Source of the DNA: Bacteroidia bacterium
GTDB taxonomy: Bacteria > Bacteroidota > Bacteroidia > J057
Length of the DNA: 64,000 nucleotides
NCBI GenBank assembly: GCA_033391075.1
Contig: JAWPMV010000005.1
Coordinates: 186,001-250,000 of the forward strand
Direction: 5' to 3'
Positions 45,386 through 53,998 of the stretch are shown one piece after another (position 1 is the stretch's first letter; each line of letters starts with the position of its first letter). The translations under genes were made by a program, and so were the position numbers. Under the pieces are notes generated by a model. It was not told the DNA's origin. It worked only from the letters and a program-made list of their open reading frames with translations, and searched no databases.

Positions 45386-46025
45386 ACATATATGGAATGC
45401 AGGATTTTCGGAGCATGAGGAAATGAGTATTCCACGGCTAAACGATCTTTATAGCCGTAAATCTGAGCATCTGATTGATAAATACCGGAGCATGTTTCGG
45501 AAAAACATTAACTGGATCGTTCTAGGTGCTTCTGTTATGTTGATTGCGACTAGCATATTTGGATTCGGGTATTTTGGAGTCTCCATGTTCCTGATGCTCA
45601 ATTTCATGGCCTTGGTAGATAAACGTCTGCTCAGCAGGCTAAAAGAAATCGACAAGTTTAAAAGTAGCTATGAGTATCTCCGTTCATTCAGGTCCTGGAT
45701 GGAATACAGGGGCAAAGTAAATATCCAGATTGCACGCGTGTTTTATCCCTTTTTCTTTATTTCTCTGGTGCTTGGGATTAGTTTCTTTAAAGTAGATGGG
45801 CAAATCCTGCTTTTTCATTTTCTGGATGCCCTGAAAGAGAACTTTGCGAATAGCTATTGGCTGTGGGGAATTCCTGCCTTGATGCTTGGAGGAGTATTGG
45901 GGATATCCGGGCTTCTCTTAAAATTTGCCGAGCGATTGTATAAATGGGATGTAAAAATGGTCTATGGAGAGATTATGGGCAAATTGGACGATTTGCTCAG
46001 AGACATCGAAGAACTTAGGTCCTAA
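45369..46025 (+). CDS. Membrane protein coupled to the ECF sigma factor
   Basis: A 218 aa protein with about 47 soluble N-terminal residues, two helices (VLGASVMLIATSIFGFG and FGVSMFLMLNFMALV), a basic loop, and two more helices (FYPFFFISLVLGISFF, WLWGIPALMLGGVLG), ending in a charged helix. No zinc-binding anti-sigma signature (HxxxCxxC) is present. By position it is a likely anti-sigma or signalling partner. Confidence 0.6.
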   Translation: MEKSIEHIWNAGFSEHEEMSIPRLNDLYSRKSEHLIDKYRSMFRKNINWIVLGASVMLIATSIFGFGYFGVSMFLMLNFMALVDKRLLSRLKEIDKFKSSYEYLRSFRSWMEYRGKVNIQIARVFYPFFFISLVLGISFFKVDGQILLFHFLDALKENFANSYWLWGIPALMLGGVLGISGLLLKFAERLYKWDVKMVYGEIMGKLDDLLRDIEELRS

Positions 46026-46066
46026 TTTAGCTGGATTCCTTATCTTTTGGGCAAATTTGAGTTCCT

Positions 46067-46378
46067 ATGAAGATTTCTTGTGCCTGCGGTTCCTTAATCA
46101 TAGATTCGACTGATGGACATAGTACCAAAGCTCATGTACTACCTGATAAATTATGGAATGCATTCTGGACAGCCGTAGATGATGCCATAGAATCACCCCA
46201 AAAAGGGAAAAAGGCCCAGGAGGCCAAATGCATGGACCTCAGGCGGAAGTTTTCTTTTCGATTTGCCTATGAATGCAACAATTGCGGTCGGCTGTATCTC
46301 TACGATCAAGAAAACCAACTCCAGGAATACCTGCCAGCCACTCAAAGCTATCAGAAAATATTGAACCATAAATCCTAA
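46067..46378 (+). CDS. Small zinc-ribbon-like protein
   Basis: A 103 aa protein with two Cys pairs, CAC near residues 5-7 and CNNC near 71-74, a plausible zinc site. The rest is soluble and basic. No known family. It lies 5 bp upstream of the CYTH gene and may be co-expressed. Confidence 0.55.
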   Translation: MKISCACGSLIIDSTDGHSTKAHVLPDKLWNAFWTAVDDAIESPQKGKKAQEAKCMDLRRKFSFRFAYECNNCGRLYLYDQENQLQEYLPATQSYQKILNHKS

Positions 46379-46383
46379 TTCCA

Positions 46384-46908
46384 TTGAGTATAGCTCCCGA
46401 AATCCCCGAAAGCAAAGCCTGGAAATATGCTCAAACAGAGTGGGAACGAAGCTTCCTGCTTCCAGGTCCACCCGCAGAATTAGGCAAACTCCCCTTCAAG
46501 GAAATAGAAGATCATTACCTCATAAATACCCAAATAAGACTCAGAAGGACTTTTGATGGAAAAAACAGGCAATGGAAGCTAAGTAAGAAGCTCAAACTCC
46601 AAAGCCAATCTCAACAATGGGTCAGCACGATTTACCTTAGTCAAAGGGAATATGACTTATTTGCCCAATTACCCGCATTCTTCCTAAAAAAAAGAAGATA
46701 TTATCTTAAAGACATCGACAGTCAACACATTGGGATTGATCATATAGTCTTAGCCGAAAAAGAGCTCTGGCTGGCAGAAGTTGAGTTTTCTTCTGAGGAA
46801 AAACTAAGGGCTTATAAACTGCCCCTGGCCTTTCTTCGGGAAGTGAGCGAGGAAACTGGCTATAATGGCTTTGAGCTAGCCCGGATCTTTTCCTCATTAT
46901 CTTCCTAA
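46384..46908 (+). CDS. CYTH-domain protein (triphosphate tunnel metalloenzyme)
   Basis: A 174 aa protein with a TTG start. The E-x-E motif is in TEWERSFLLPG, the Arg pair in TQIRLRRTFDG, and the EVEF strand in LAEVEFSSEEK. These match CYTH enzymes, which act on triphosphorylated compounds (thiamine triphosphate, tripolyphosphate or ATP). The C-terminal TGYNGFELA also fits. Substrate is undetermined. Confidence 0.75.
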   Translation: MSIAPEIPESKAWKYAQTEWERSFLLPGPPAELGKLPFKEIEDHYLINTQIRLRRTFDGKNRQWKLSKKLKLQSQSQQWVSTIYLSQREYDLFAQLPAFFLKKRRYYLKDIDSQHIGIDHIVLAEKELWLAEVEFSSEEKLRAYKLPLAFLREVSEETGYNGFELARIFSSLSS

Positions 46909-46940
46909 AAGATCTATTTATTTCCTATTCTTACGGAAAT

Positions 46941-48074
46941 ATGGAAAGTCTGGTACTTATCGGAGCCGTACAGGCATTTTTCATTGCCAGCTTATTTATA
47001 GGCGGGAAAAAGGTTATCGATGAACATAAAGTCCTGATTTTCTTTTTTCTGATAAATGGACTCCTACTCCTGGATCATTATTTTGAGATCAGTTCACTTA
47101 GTTTAAACCATCCACATCTCATTGGTTTGACCTATCCTCTTCCCCTGATTCTTGGACCCATCCTGTATTACTATACCCTGGCAATAAGCAGTAAGGTAAA
47201 GATTGCCATTCGACGATTTTTTATCTTGCACGGAATTCCCTTCCTCCTACTGACACTCTTTCTTCTCTTTGATTTTTATTTTCTATCTGCAGGGGAAAAA
47301 CTTGCCTATTATCAAAGAGAAAGTCAGGAGGAAACTTCCACGATTATCTATATAGCTGAGTTTTTTCTCAATTTTTCGGTACCTCTTTATTCCCTCTTTT
47401 CGCTTATTCATATTCACAGATACAGGAAGAGATTAGCAGATGAGTTTTCCTTTACAGAAAACATCGATTTACAATGGCTAAAAGTAATTCTGTATTTCTT
47501 CATGGCCCTCTCCTTTGTTTCTCTTTCCACCCATATTATTAGCGACCTCATTCCTCTCATTCCCTTTTCTCAGGCAGACAACCTCCTCTTCCTATCTTTA
47601 AGCCTGGCGATCCTCTTCATAGGTTATTTCGGTATCAAGCAACAAGCCATTTATCCCCGGCATATAGAATCGCCCTTGTCCTCCTCCATTTCAACTGCCG
47701 AATCAAAAAGCAGGAATAAAGATTTCCAGGAGGAAAAAGCTCGCTTGGAAGAGCTTTTAAAAAGCCAAAAACTTTACCTGAGACCCAGACTTTCCCTGGA
47801 TGAACTCGCGCAGGAAATGAATATGTCCTCCAATCAACTTTCCCAACTTATCAATGAGGGCTTTCAGAAAAGTTTTTATGATCTGATCAATGAAATGCGG
47901 GTGGATGAAGTGAAAGCAAAAATACATGACTTAGACTACGCTCACCTTTCTTTATTAGGAATCGGACTGGAATCTGGATTTAATTCCAAAAGCTCCTTTA
48001 ACCTCATTTTTAAGAAATTTAGCGGGCAAACTCCTTCTCAATACAGAAAAAACTTCCTGAAAAACAAGTCCTAA
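46941..48074 (+). CDS. Membrane-bound AraC-family regulator (7TM-AraC), copy 3
   Basis: A 377 aa protein with about seven membrane helices (residues 1-235) and an AraC domain (DELAQEMNMSSNQLSQLINEGFQKSFYDLINEMR, then the GLESGFNSKSSFNLIFKKFSG block, split by these motifs). It resembles the copies at 23789 and 35564. It lies 63 bp before an acyltransferase gene. Confidence 0.87.
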   Translation: MESLVLIGAVQAFFIASLFIGGKKVIDEHKVLIFFFLINGLLLLDHYFEISSLSLNHPHLIGLTYPLPLILGPILYYYTLAISSKVKIAIRRFFILHGIPFLLLTLFLLFDFYFLSAGEKLAYYQRESQEETSTIIYIAEFFLNFSVPLYSLFSLIHIHRYRKRLADEFSFTENIDLQWLKVILYFFMALSFVSLSTHIISDLIPLIPFSQADNLLFLSLSLAILFIGYFGIKQQAIYPRHIESPLSSSISTAESKSRNKDFQEEKARLEELLKSQKLYLRPRLSLDELAQEMNMSSNQLSQLINEGFQKSFYDLINEMRVDEVKAKIHDLDYAHLSLLGIGLESGFNSKSSFNLIFKKFSGQTPSQYRKNFLKNKS

Positions 48075-48137
48075 GCTACCCATTAGGACGATACTCGCTA
48101 CTGCAGAGCGCTATTTGCCTTCATATATACAATTAAT

Positions 48138-49280
48138 ATGATGGACAAAAGACTTCACTATGTAGACGCTCTCAGGGTTATTGCGATTCTGATGATGTAT
48201 CTTTTTCATGTTTCTATGGTTTTTGTCAGTGATTGGGGCTGGCACATAAAGAATCAAGAAAGCAGCCAGCTATTACTGGAACTCAATTTTTGGATGTCTT
48301 CTTTTAGAATGCCGCTCCTTTTCATGGTATCCGGATGTATCTCTTATATCCTCATGCAAAGGATGTCCTGGCAGTCCTTTGGCAAACTCCGCTTTCAAAG
48401 GCTGCTTATTCCTACTTTTATTTGGACCTTCCTTCTCGTAGCTCCTCAAATCTATTTTGAAAGGAAGCTACAGGGCTCAGACTTGAATTACCTCGAATTT
48501 TATTCGACTTTTCTGGACTTCCAATGGTGGCCTCAAGGCAATTTCCATTGGCTCCATCTCTGGTTTATCCCCTATTTGTTTTCTTACAATCTCCTTTCGC
48601 TTCCTATTTTCTACTTGTTAAAACGGAGACATATTTTCTCAAAGAAACAAATCAGGAGCTATCATATCGCTTTATTTATACTTATAGCTATTATTCCTCA
48701 TTGTTTGCTATATCCTTATTTCCCACCTTCTTTTGATTTGATTCATGACTTTGCCCGTCATGCCTTTTTCTTCTTTTTTATCCTGGCAGGTTTGTTCTAT
48801 ATCCATATCAAGGAATTAGCTACTTTCATCGAGTCCAGAAGAAAAACATTCCTCAGTTTAGCTTCTTTTTGTTTAGTATGGATTAATATTCTCCGCTGGA
48901 ATGCATGGGAACCCTTTTCTCCAGGAATAGACTGGGAAGCCGGCTTAAGTTCCTATCTGTATCTCGGCTTATTGAACATCCATAGCTGGATGTGGGTCCT
49001 GACTTCATTGGGATATGGGAAGAAATACCTGAATAGACCTTCCCGCATCCTTACCTATGCAAATACCGCCGTTTACCCATTCTATATATTGCATCAAACC
49101 CTCATCGTTATCCTTGCTTTCTACACAGTCCAGACAAATGATTCAATAATCTTTAAATTCTTCTTTTTACTATTTCTAGCATTCATCAGTTTTCTGCTTA
49201 TCTATCATTTGTTGATCCGTCCTTACAATTTTATTCGCTTCTTGTTCGGCATGAAGAAAAAAAGAAATACATCTTTATAG
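48138..49280 (+). CDS. Acyltransferase family 3 membrane protein
   Basis: A 380 aa protein with about ten membrane helices. The N-terminal LHYVDALRVIAILMMYLFHVSM contains the conserved R and H of the acyltransferase_3 family, and FRMPLLFMVSGCIS follows. These enzymes O-acylate glycans, lipids or peptidoglycan. The start could also be the next ATG (48141). Its gene follows a 7TM-AraC regulator, which may control it. Confidence 0.85.
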   Translation: MMDKRLHYVDALRVIAILMMYLFHVSMVFVSDWGWHIKNQESSQLLLELNFWMSSFRMPLLFMVSGCISYILMQRMSWQSFGKLRFQRLLIPTFIWTFLLVAPQIYFERKLQGSDLNYLEFYSTFLDFQWWPQGNFHWLHLWFIPYLFSYNLLSLPIFYLLKRRHIFSKKQIRSYHIALFILIAIIPHCLLYPYFPPSFDLIHDFARHAFFFFFILAGLFYIHIKELATFIESRRKTFLSLASFCLVWINILRWNAWEPFSPGIDWEAGLSSYLYLGLLNIHSWMWVLTSLGYGKKYLNRPSRILTYANTAVYPFYILHQTLIVILAFYTVQTNDSIIFKFFFLLFLAFISFLLIYHLLIRPYNFIRFLFGMKKKRNTSL

Positions 49281-49460
49281 AATAAATATTCAATTAATTT
49301 TGGATTTGGCCGTTATTTATAGATAAATTGAAATATCAAGGGAAAGGAAATTACTATTATCGCATCAATTCCTTTAGCCTTGACTGCCTGAAACGAACCT
49401 AAGAATAAACAAGATCTATCTAACATCAGGTAAGAGTTTAATGACAGATTCATATAATCT

Positions 49461-49487
49461 GGTCTTTTAGTCTTTCACTAAAAGGCC
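49461..49487 (+). promoter_or_regulatory. Hairpin in the leader of the azoreductase gene
   Basis: Arms GGTCTTTTAG (49461-49470) and CTAAAAGGCC (49478-49487) pair over ten positions with one G-T pair and a 7-nt loop. It lies 40 nt upstream of the azoreductase start and lacks a T-run, so a leader structure or operator is more likely than a terminator. Confidence 0.4.
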
Positions 49488-49526
49488 TGGAATAGATTGT
49501 TCTTAATTCAAATTACCGTTAACAAA

Positions 49527-50147
49527 ATGAAGTTATTACACGTCAATGCCGCGCCAAGAAAGGAATTATCCCGCACGCTAAGGGTATCCAGTGCTTATCT
49601 CGACTCTTTACAATCTCAACACCCGACCATGGAGGTCAAGCATCTTAATCTATTTGAAATGAACCTTCCTGAGATAACAGGAATGGATGCAAATTCCCTG
49701 CTTTCTGTTGTACAGGGAGGACAATTGAGTGAGGAGGCACAAAAATCAAGAGAAGCCAGTTTAGCTCTGGCCCATGAATTCCTCGATTACGACCTCATAC
49801 TGGTCTCAAGCCCCATGTGGAATTTTTCTATCCCCTATAAACTCAAGCAGTACATCGATCTCATCATGCAGCCCGGTATCCTTTTCACCTATACGGAAAA
49901 AGGCCCCCAAGGCCTGGCTACTGGAAAGAAAATGATCATTATCACTTCCCGGGGAAGCGACTATAGCCCCGGAGGTCAAATGGCCGATTACGATTTTCAG
50001 GCACCCTATCTCCGCGCCATCTTCGGATTGGCAGGTATCTATGATATCACCTTTGCCCATGCTCAACCAATGGACTGGGGTCCTGAAATGATGGAAAATG
50101 CCATAAAAAAGGCTATTCAAGACTTATCGGTAATCTCTATCGCCTAA
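49527..50147 (+). CDS. azoR: FMN-dependent NADH-azoreductase
   Basis: A 206 aa flavodoxin-like quinone/azo reductase. The ATG at 49527 (MKLLHVNAAPRKELSRTLR) fits the family; the frame is open ten codons upstream. PMWNFSIPYKLKQYIDLIMQPG (about residues 94-115) binds FMN, and ITSRGSDY is also conserved. It reduces quinones and azo compounds with NADH, giving protection from quinone stress. It ends before a strong terminator. Confidence 0.9.
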   Translation: MKLLHVNAAPRKELSRTLRVSSAYLDSLQSQHPTMEVKHLNLFEMNLPEITGMDANSLLSVVQGGQLSEEAQKSREASLALAHEFLDYDLILVSSPMWNFSIPYKLKQYIDLIMQPGILFTYTEKGPQGLATGKKMIIITSRGSDYSPGGQMADYDFQAPYLRAIFGLAGIYDITFAHAQPMDWGPEMMENAIKKAIQDLSVISIA

Positions 50148-50170
50148 AGAGAATTTTTCATACCGATCGT

Positions 50171-50210
50171 GCTAGCTGTTTGAGATCCCTGTCTCACAGC
50201 TAGCTTTTTT
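50171..50210 (+). terminator. Rho-independent terminator
   Basis: A long stem with GCTAGCTG at 50171-50178 and CAGCTAGC at 50197-50204, extended by TGAGA / TCTCA inside, followed by six T. It ends the azoreductase transcript. Confidence 0.92.
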
Positions 50211-50520
50211 GTTTTGTTATTAGGATGAAAATGCCAGACTTTAGGTCCTCTCGAATCAGGTTCAAATTACAAATCTTGTGATAAAAATTATCATTACGCT
50301 CTTCATGATTCCTGTGGGGTTTCTTAGAGGAGATCCTTTTACCTATGTCGCTGCTCCCAAAGAAGTCCTGAGATAGACAAGCGCAGATGTCATCATGAAG
50401 ATCGGGCATGCCTTGCCATCTATTGATCTTTCTGGATATATACCTCTTTCTATCATGTCCAGATTTTCGGCAAATTATGCAGCCAAAGTAAAGGCAAAAT
50501 CGAAACCATGATCCTGGGTT
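50211..50520. other. Intergenic region without recognised genes (310 bp)
   Basis: Between the azoreductase terminator and the methyltransferase-like gene. A 69-codon minus-strand frame here is unconvincing and overlaps the terminator. I see no RNA gene or strong repeat. Confidence 0.5.
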
Positions 50521-51219
50521 TTAAACACTTTCTACTACCCGTTCAGGATAACCAAGTAAGTAGATGATTTTGCCTCCTCTGCCATTATCAAGTTTGCCAC
50601 TTTTCCAGGAATAATCCTTGCATCCAAGTGAGGATGTCAGTTCATCCAGATCAGTGGGTGCATACAATTTCAATAAGGCCATAGCTCCATCCAGAAAAGT
50701 TACCAGAGGCAAAACAGGCAGGAGGTAGGTGAATATTATGCGACTGAATCGAAAAGGCTTCACAAATGGAGTTGCAAGCAAAACCGTCAGAGGTACGATT
50801 ACTGTCATCCCAAATACCTGCCAGAGGCTGTCATTATTCCCTTCCACAATTGCCAGAGGATGTCCCTCCGAGGCAATCCGACGGAGCAAATTTCGAGCTT
50901 TTTCTTCTTTTAATTTGTGAAAAGCATTTACACTTACATATAGACCTGATTCTTTGGTATTCAGTTCATCTATTTTCTGATACTTTATGGGAATATCGGC
51001 GTCCAGCAAGGGAGCTAAGGTTTCAAAACCTGCTCCCTGTTCCTCTTCGATTGCAATGATTTGATCAGCATGTTCGAGGCCTTGCTCAATAATCGGAAGA
51101 AAAGGAGCAGCAGCACCAACTTTACCCACAAACCAGCTCATAAATTCATGAATGTTCCTGCTAAGGAAGCCCGGAAACCAGGACTGGTCTGAAATCTGAG
51201 GAATATGGATACGTTTCAT
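50521..51219 (-). CDS. Methyltransferase-like protein with a degenerate SAM site
   Basis: A 232 aa protein. The N-terminus (RIHIPQISDQSWFPGFLSRN) and the C-terminal half with PFVKPFRFSRIIFTYLLPVLP, FLDGAMALLKLYAP and IIYLLGYPER match a Bacteroidota class I methyltransferase-like family. In relatives the middle carries a DLCSGGGG-type SAM motif; here that region reads ADQIIAIEEEQGAGFET, so SAM binding may be lost. Two helices near residues 135-175 suggest membrane association. It is divergent from a TetR gene and probably its target. Confidence 0.6.
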   Translation of the reverse strand: MKRIHIPQISDQSWFPGFLSRNIHEFMSWFVGKVGAAAPFLPIIEQGLEHADQIIAIEEEQGAGFETLAPLLDADIPIKYQKIDELNTKESGLYVSVNAFHKLKEEKARNLLRRIASEGHPLAIVEGNNDSLWQVFGMTVIVPLTVLLATPFVKPFRFSRIIFTYLLPVLPLVTFLDGAMALLKLYAPTDLDELTSSLGCKDYSWKSGKLDNGRGGKIIYLLGYPERVVESV

Positions 51220-51253
51220 CTTAAAATTAGGCTTAATTGTCTAAAAACTCTAT

Positions 51254-51272
51254 TTTAGACCAAATGTACTAA
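51254..51272. promoter_or_regulatory. Operator-like palindrome, distal copy
   Basis: TTTAGACCAAATGTACTAA has partial dyad symmetry (TTTAG with CTAA). It is 23 bp upstream of a better copy and lies in the gap shared by the divergent 50521 and tetR genes. Confidence 0.5.
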
Positions 51273-51276
51273 TTTT

Positions 51277-51296
51277 TTTAGACCACATGGACTAAA
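51277..51296. promoter_or_regulatory. Operator-like palindrome adjacent to tetR start
   Basis: Half sites TTTAGACCA and TGGACTAAA (reverse complement TTTAGTCCA, 8 of 9 matching) are separated by two bases. The site ends one base before the TetR start codon, so binding would block initiation: probable autoregulation. Confidence 0.6.
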
Positions 51297-51297
51297 T

Positions 51298-51912
51298 ATG
51301 AAAAAAACTCCTGAAAAAATTCTGGATACTGCCCATCAGCTCTTCAATGAAGAGGGAGTAGCAGCAGTTTCTCTTAGACAAATCGCTGCGGGTATGAAGA
51401 TCAGTCATGGCAACCTGATCTACCATTTCAAATCCAAACAGGAGATAATCGAAAGGCTGCATGGAAGAATATTGCAAGCTGCCCTGGAGGAAAATCAAAA
51501 ACTTAAAGACCGGCAAATGAGTATCTGGACCTTGATTCAGATGGCTCGCTCAGGATTTAAAACCTTATATGATTATCGTTTCTTTATGATAGATCTCAAT
51601 CTCATCATGCGGGAGAATGAGAAATTGAAAAAGGAGTTTCTGGAGATAGAAAAGCTTCGGGCTCATATGTATCGGGAAGCCATTTCAGATGCAATAGAAG
51701 AAGGGATCATGAGAGAGAAAGAATATGCCGGAGAATACGAGCAATTCATCAAGCGAATACGAATCTTTAGTGATTGCTGGATTTCTTCTGCAGAAATTTA
51801 CAATTCGGAGGGAGTAGAGCAGATTATTGAAGAGCATGTCCAACTATTTATGAATATGTTCTATCCTTATCTTACAGAAAAGGGGAAAAGCGCCTACAAA
51901 GAAAACCTATAA
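51298..51912 (+). CDS. TetR/AcrR-family transcriptional regulator
   Basis: A 204 aa regulator. The N-terminal helix-turn-helix is clear (VSLRQIAAGMKISHGNLIYHFKSKQEII). The C-terminal ligand domain is typical in length. It is divergent from the methyltransferase-like gene, and two operator-like palindromes lie in the 78-bp gap. An AraC-type gene follows 6 bp later, so the two regulators form an operon. Confidence 0.88.
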   Translation: MKKTPEKILDTAHQLFNEEGVAAVSLRQIAAGMKISHGNLIYHFKSKQEIIERLHGRILQAALEENQKLKDRQMSIWTLIQMARSGFKTLYDYRFFMIDLNLIMRENEKLKKEFLEIEKLRAHMYREAISDAIEEGIMREKEYAGEYEQFIKRIRIFSDCWISSAEIYNSEGVEQIIEEHVQLFMNMFYPYLTEKGKSAYKENL

Positions 51913-51918
51913 TAGCAG

Positions 51919-52683
51919 ATGAGATTTAAGGAATTCCTGCCCTCCAAACAGCCTGGCACCTTGATCAGAAATTTTTGGAAATTTGACATTCGTGAGACAG
52001 ACTTACAGCGATTTCCTTTTCTGCACGAATCTCTTCCAGAAAACACCCTCTCTATTGTTCTGATCAAAAGAGGAGCTTATATGGGAATTCGATATATGGG
52101 CATACAAACCAAAAAGTTCCAGCAGGAAATATTTGAAAATGCCTCCCTACTAGGAATCCGTATACATCCCTGGATCATTTCGCCCCAATTATTTCCCCAA
52201 AAGTCAAATTTACTCAACATCACAGCCGCCTTTACCCATAAAGCTCATGCGCTGGAAGAGATTCTGCAAACAAATTGGGAGGTACATGAACATCAATTGA
52301 TTGAAGAAGTAGAAAAAGCCTGCCTGACTGTCTTTCAGGAATATCAGCTGGAAGAAAATGAGTTAGTCAAATACCTATGTCTCCTGCTGGAAAAGGGACA
52401 AAAAGTAAAAGAAATAGTCGAAGAGCTTCCTCTTTCCATTCGCTCTCTGCAAAAGCTATTCAAAAGCATAACGGGCATCAGCATGAAACAATATCAAGAC
52501 ATCGCCCGAATCAGAAAAACAACTATTGATCTCTATACGGCTCAAAAAGATCGCTTCGACATCCTCTATACCAATGGATTCTTTGACCAAAGCCACTTCA
52601 TCAATGATTTTAAAAGAAGGATGGATCGCTCTCCCAGGGATTTCCTCAAATACCACAACTCCTTCGAGATTGACCTGGGTTAA
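51919..52683 (+). CDS. AraC-type regulator with DUF6597-like N-terminal domain
   Basis: A 254 aa cytoplasmic protein. The N-terminal about 120 residues (FLPSKQPGTLIRNFWKFDI, ENTLSIVLIKRGAYMGI) resemble the DUF6597 sensor domain; the C-terminus is an AraC domain (LPLSIRSLQKLFKSITGISMKQY, NGFFDQSHFINDFKRRM split by these motifs, and SPRDFLKY). It has no membrane helices, unlike the 7TM-AraC proteins. It is probably co-transcribed with the TetR gene. Confidence 0.82.
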   Translation: MRFKEFLPSKQPGTLIRNFWKFDIRETDLQRFPFLHESLPENTLSIVLIKRGAYMGIRYMGIQTKKFQQEIFENASLLGIRIHPWIISPQLFPQKSNLLNITAAFTHKAHALEEILQTNWEVHEHQLIEEVEKACLTVFQEYQLEENELVKYLCLLLEKGQKVKEIVEELPLSIRSLQKLFKSITGISMKQYQDIARIRKTTIDLYTAQKDRFDILYTNGFFDQSHFINDFKRRMDRSPRDFLKYHNSFEIDLG

Positions 52684-52769
52684 TTGGACGCTTTTTTACA
52701 ATACTTTCTTTGAGGAAAAGGGCAATTTGCTCTTGTTAATCAAATTTTGTCAACAAAAGAACACACAAA

Positions 52770-53315
52770 ATGAATGTAAAAAAGCTAAGCCTGATTTTCC
52801 TCATGAGCCTTTTCTCTCTCAGCTTTATCTTCGCACAGGGCGAGGAACAGAAGTCGTCCATAGATGATCTGAATTTTATGATCGGCATGTGGAAAGGAGA
52901 TGGTTGGATTCAAAGTCAGAGCGGTAGAAAAGAATTCAGTCAAACTGAAAGTATCCGCCCCAAAGTAGAAGGCAAACTTTTGGTGATAGATGGGATCGGT
53001 TATGGAAAAGGTTCTCCAGAAGAAGAAGCAAGAGTCATACATAATGCCTTTGGAGTCATTTCCTTTAATGATGAGCTACAACAGCTGACGATGCTCTCTT
53101 TTACAACTACGGGAGGTAAAATGGAAAACGAGATGCGTATCACCGGAGATAAAACCCTCGAATGGTCTTTCAAAGATAAGAGAGGAGGGACGATCCGATT
53201 TTCAGAAGATTTCACCCAGGAGGGTTTTTGGAAAGAGAAAGGAGAATACAGCCCGGATGGAGGAAAAACCTGGTACCAATTCTTCCAAATGGAATTGGAA
53301 AGACAAGCAGACTAG
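52770..53315 (+). CDS. Exported lipocalin-like/DUF1579-type protein
   Basis: A 181 aa protein with a signal peptide ending near IFAQG. The mature part begins LNFMIGMWKGDGW and has a beta-barrel pattern with ending WYQFFQMELER, resembling DUF1579/heme-binding-like families. Its ligand is unknown. It follows the AraC-type gene. Confidence 0.68.
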   Translation: MNVKKLSLIFLMSLFSLSFIFAQGEEQKSSIDDLNFMIGMWKGDGWIQSQSGRKEFSQTESIRPKVEGKLLVIDGIGYGKGSPEEEARVIHNAFGVISFNDELQQLTMLSFTTTGGKMENEMRITGDKTLEWSFKDKRGGTIRFSEDFTQEGFWKEKGEYSPDGGKTWYQFFQMELERQAD

Positions 53316-53363
53316 ATGCAAGGAAAAGGAGAAGTATTCGTTTAAAGGGAAAGCCTGACAGCT

Positions 53364-53954
53364 ATGCAAAAATTCTTTAGCCTATTTCTCCTTTTTCTCT
53401 CCTTCAACAGCACTTTCTCTCAGGAAGTCCATACTGAATATGTGCTTTCAGGGTATGAGGGCGAGCGCAGCTTCCTTAGCGGAAAAGAGGCGCGGGCATT
53501 TGATCTGGAAAAAGGAAAGAAGGAACAAGAAAACATCAGTATTCTCAATTACCATTTTGAAGGGGATCATTCCAATCTGTTAAGGAAAGTAACTACCAAA
53601 ACAATAGAAATAGAATTCCTGGATGAATCGGGCAAGTCTTATGTATTTCTCAGATCAGAGCATCAGGATTCAGATACTGCCCTCTTCTTTTCATTTTCAG
53701 GCGAATACAGAGAGTCTCCTATAAGCACAATATATTCCTCCCTCACTGATCCTCTCCCCTATTCTGTTCCTTATTTCATGGGTTGGGGAGAATGCCCGGA
53801 CGAATATCCGGATTTCATGTCTTATGTATCTTTTGAAATGAAGTATAAGGATGAGGAGGGAAAGTTATTGATGAAAAGAAGGTTTAAGATGGAGGCAGAG
53901 AATAGGGGTAAACAGGAAGCTAGTATCCGAATCCTGGATATCTTTGTCTACTAA
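53364..53954 (+). CDS. Hypothetical exported protein
   Basis: A 196 aa protein with a signal peptide (FFSLFLLFLSFNSTFSQ). The mature part is acidic and beta-rich. No family recognised. It starts 48 bp after the DUF1579-like gene. Confidence 0.6.
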   Translation: MQKFFSLFLLFLSFNSTFSQEVHTEYVLSGYEGERSFLSGKEARAFDLEKGKKEQENISILNYHFEGDHSNLLRKVTTKTIEIEFLDESGKSYVFLRSEHQDSDTALFFSFSGEYRESPISTIYSSLTDPLPYSVPYFMGWGECPDEYPDFMSYVSFEMKYKDEEGKLLMKRRFKMEAENRGKQEASIRILDIFVY

Positions 53955-53998
53955 AATCCTCGTCTTTATTTGTATTTTAGTGCCTCAAGAAGGCTGAT

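Noticed and set aside
50200-50409. 69-codon minus-strand frame in the 50-kb intergenic region
   Set aside because: Overlaps a strong terminator and shows no family features.
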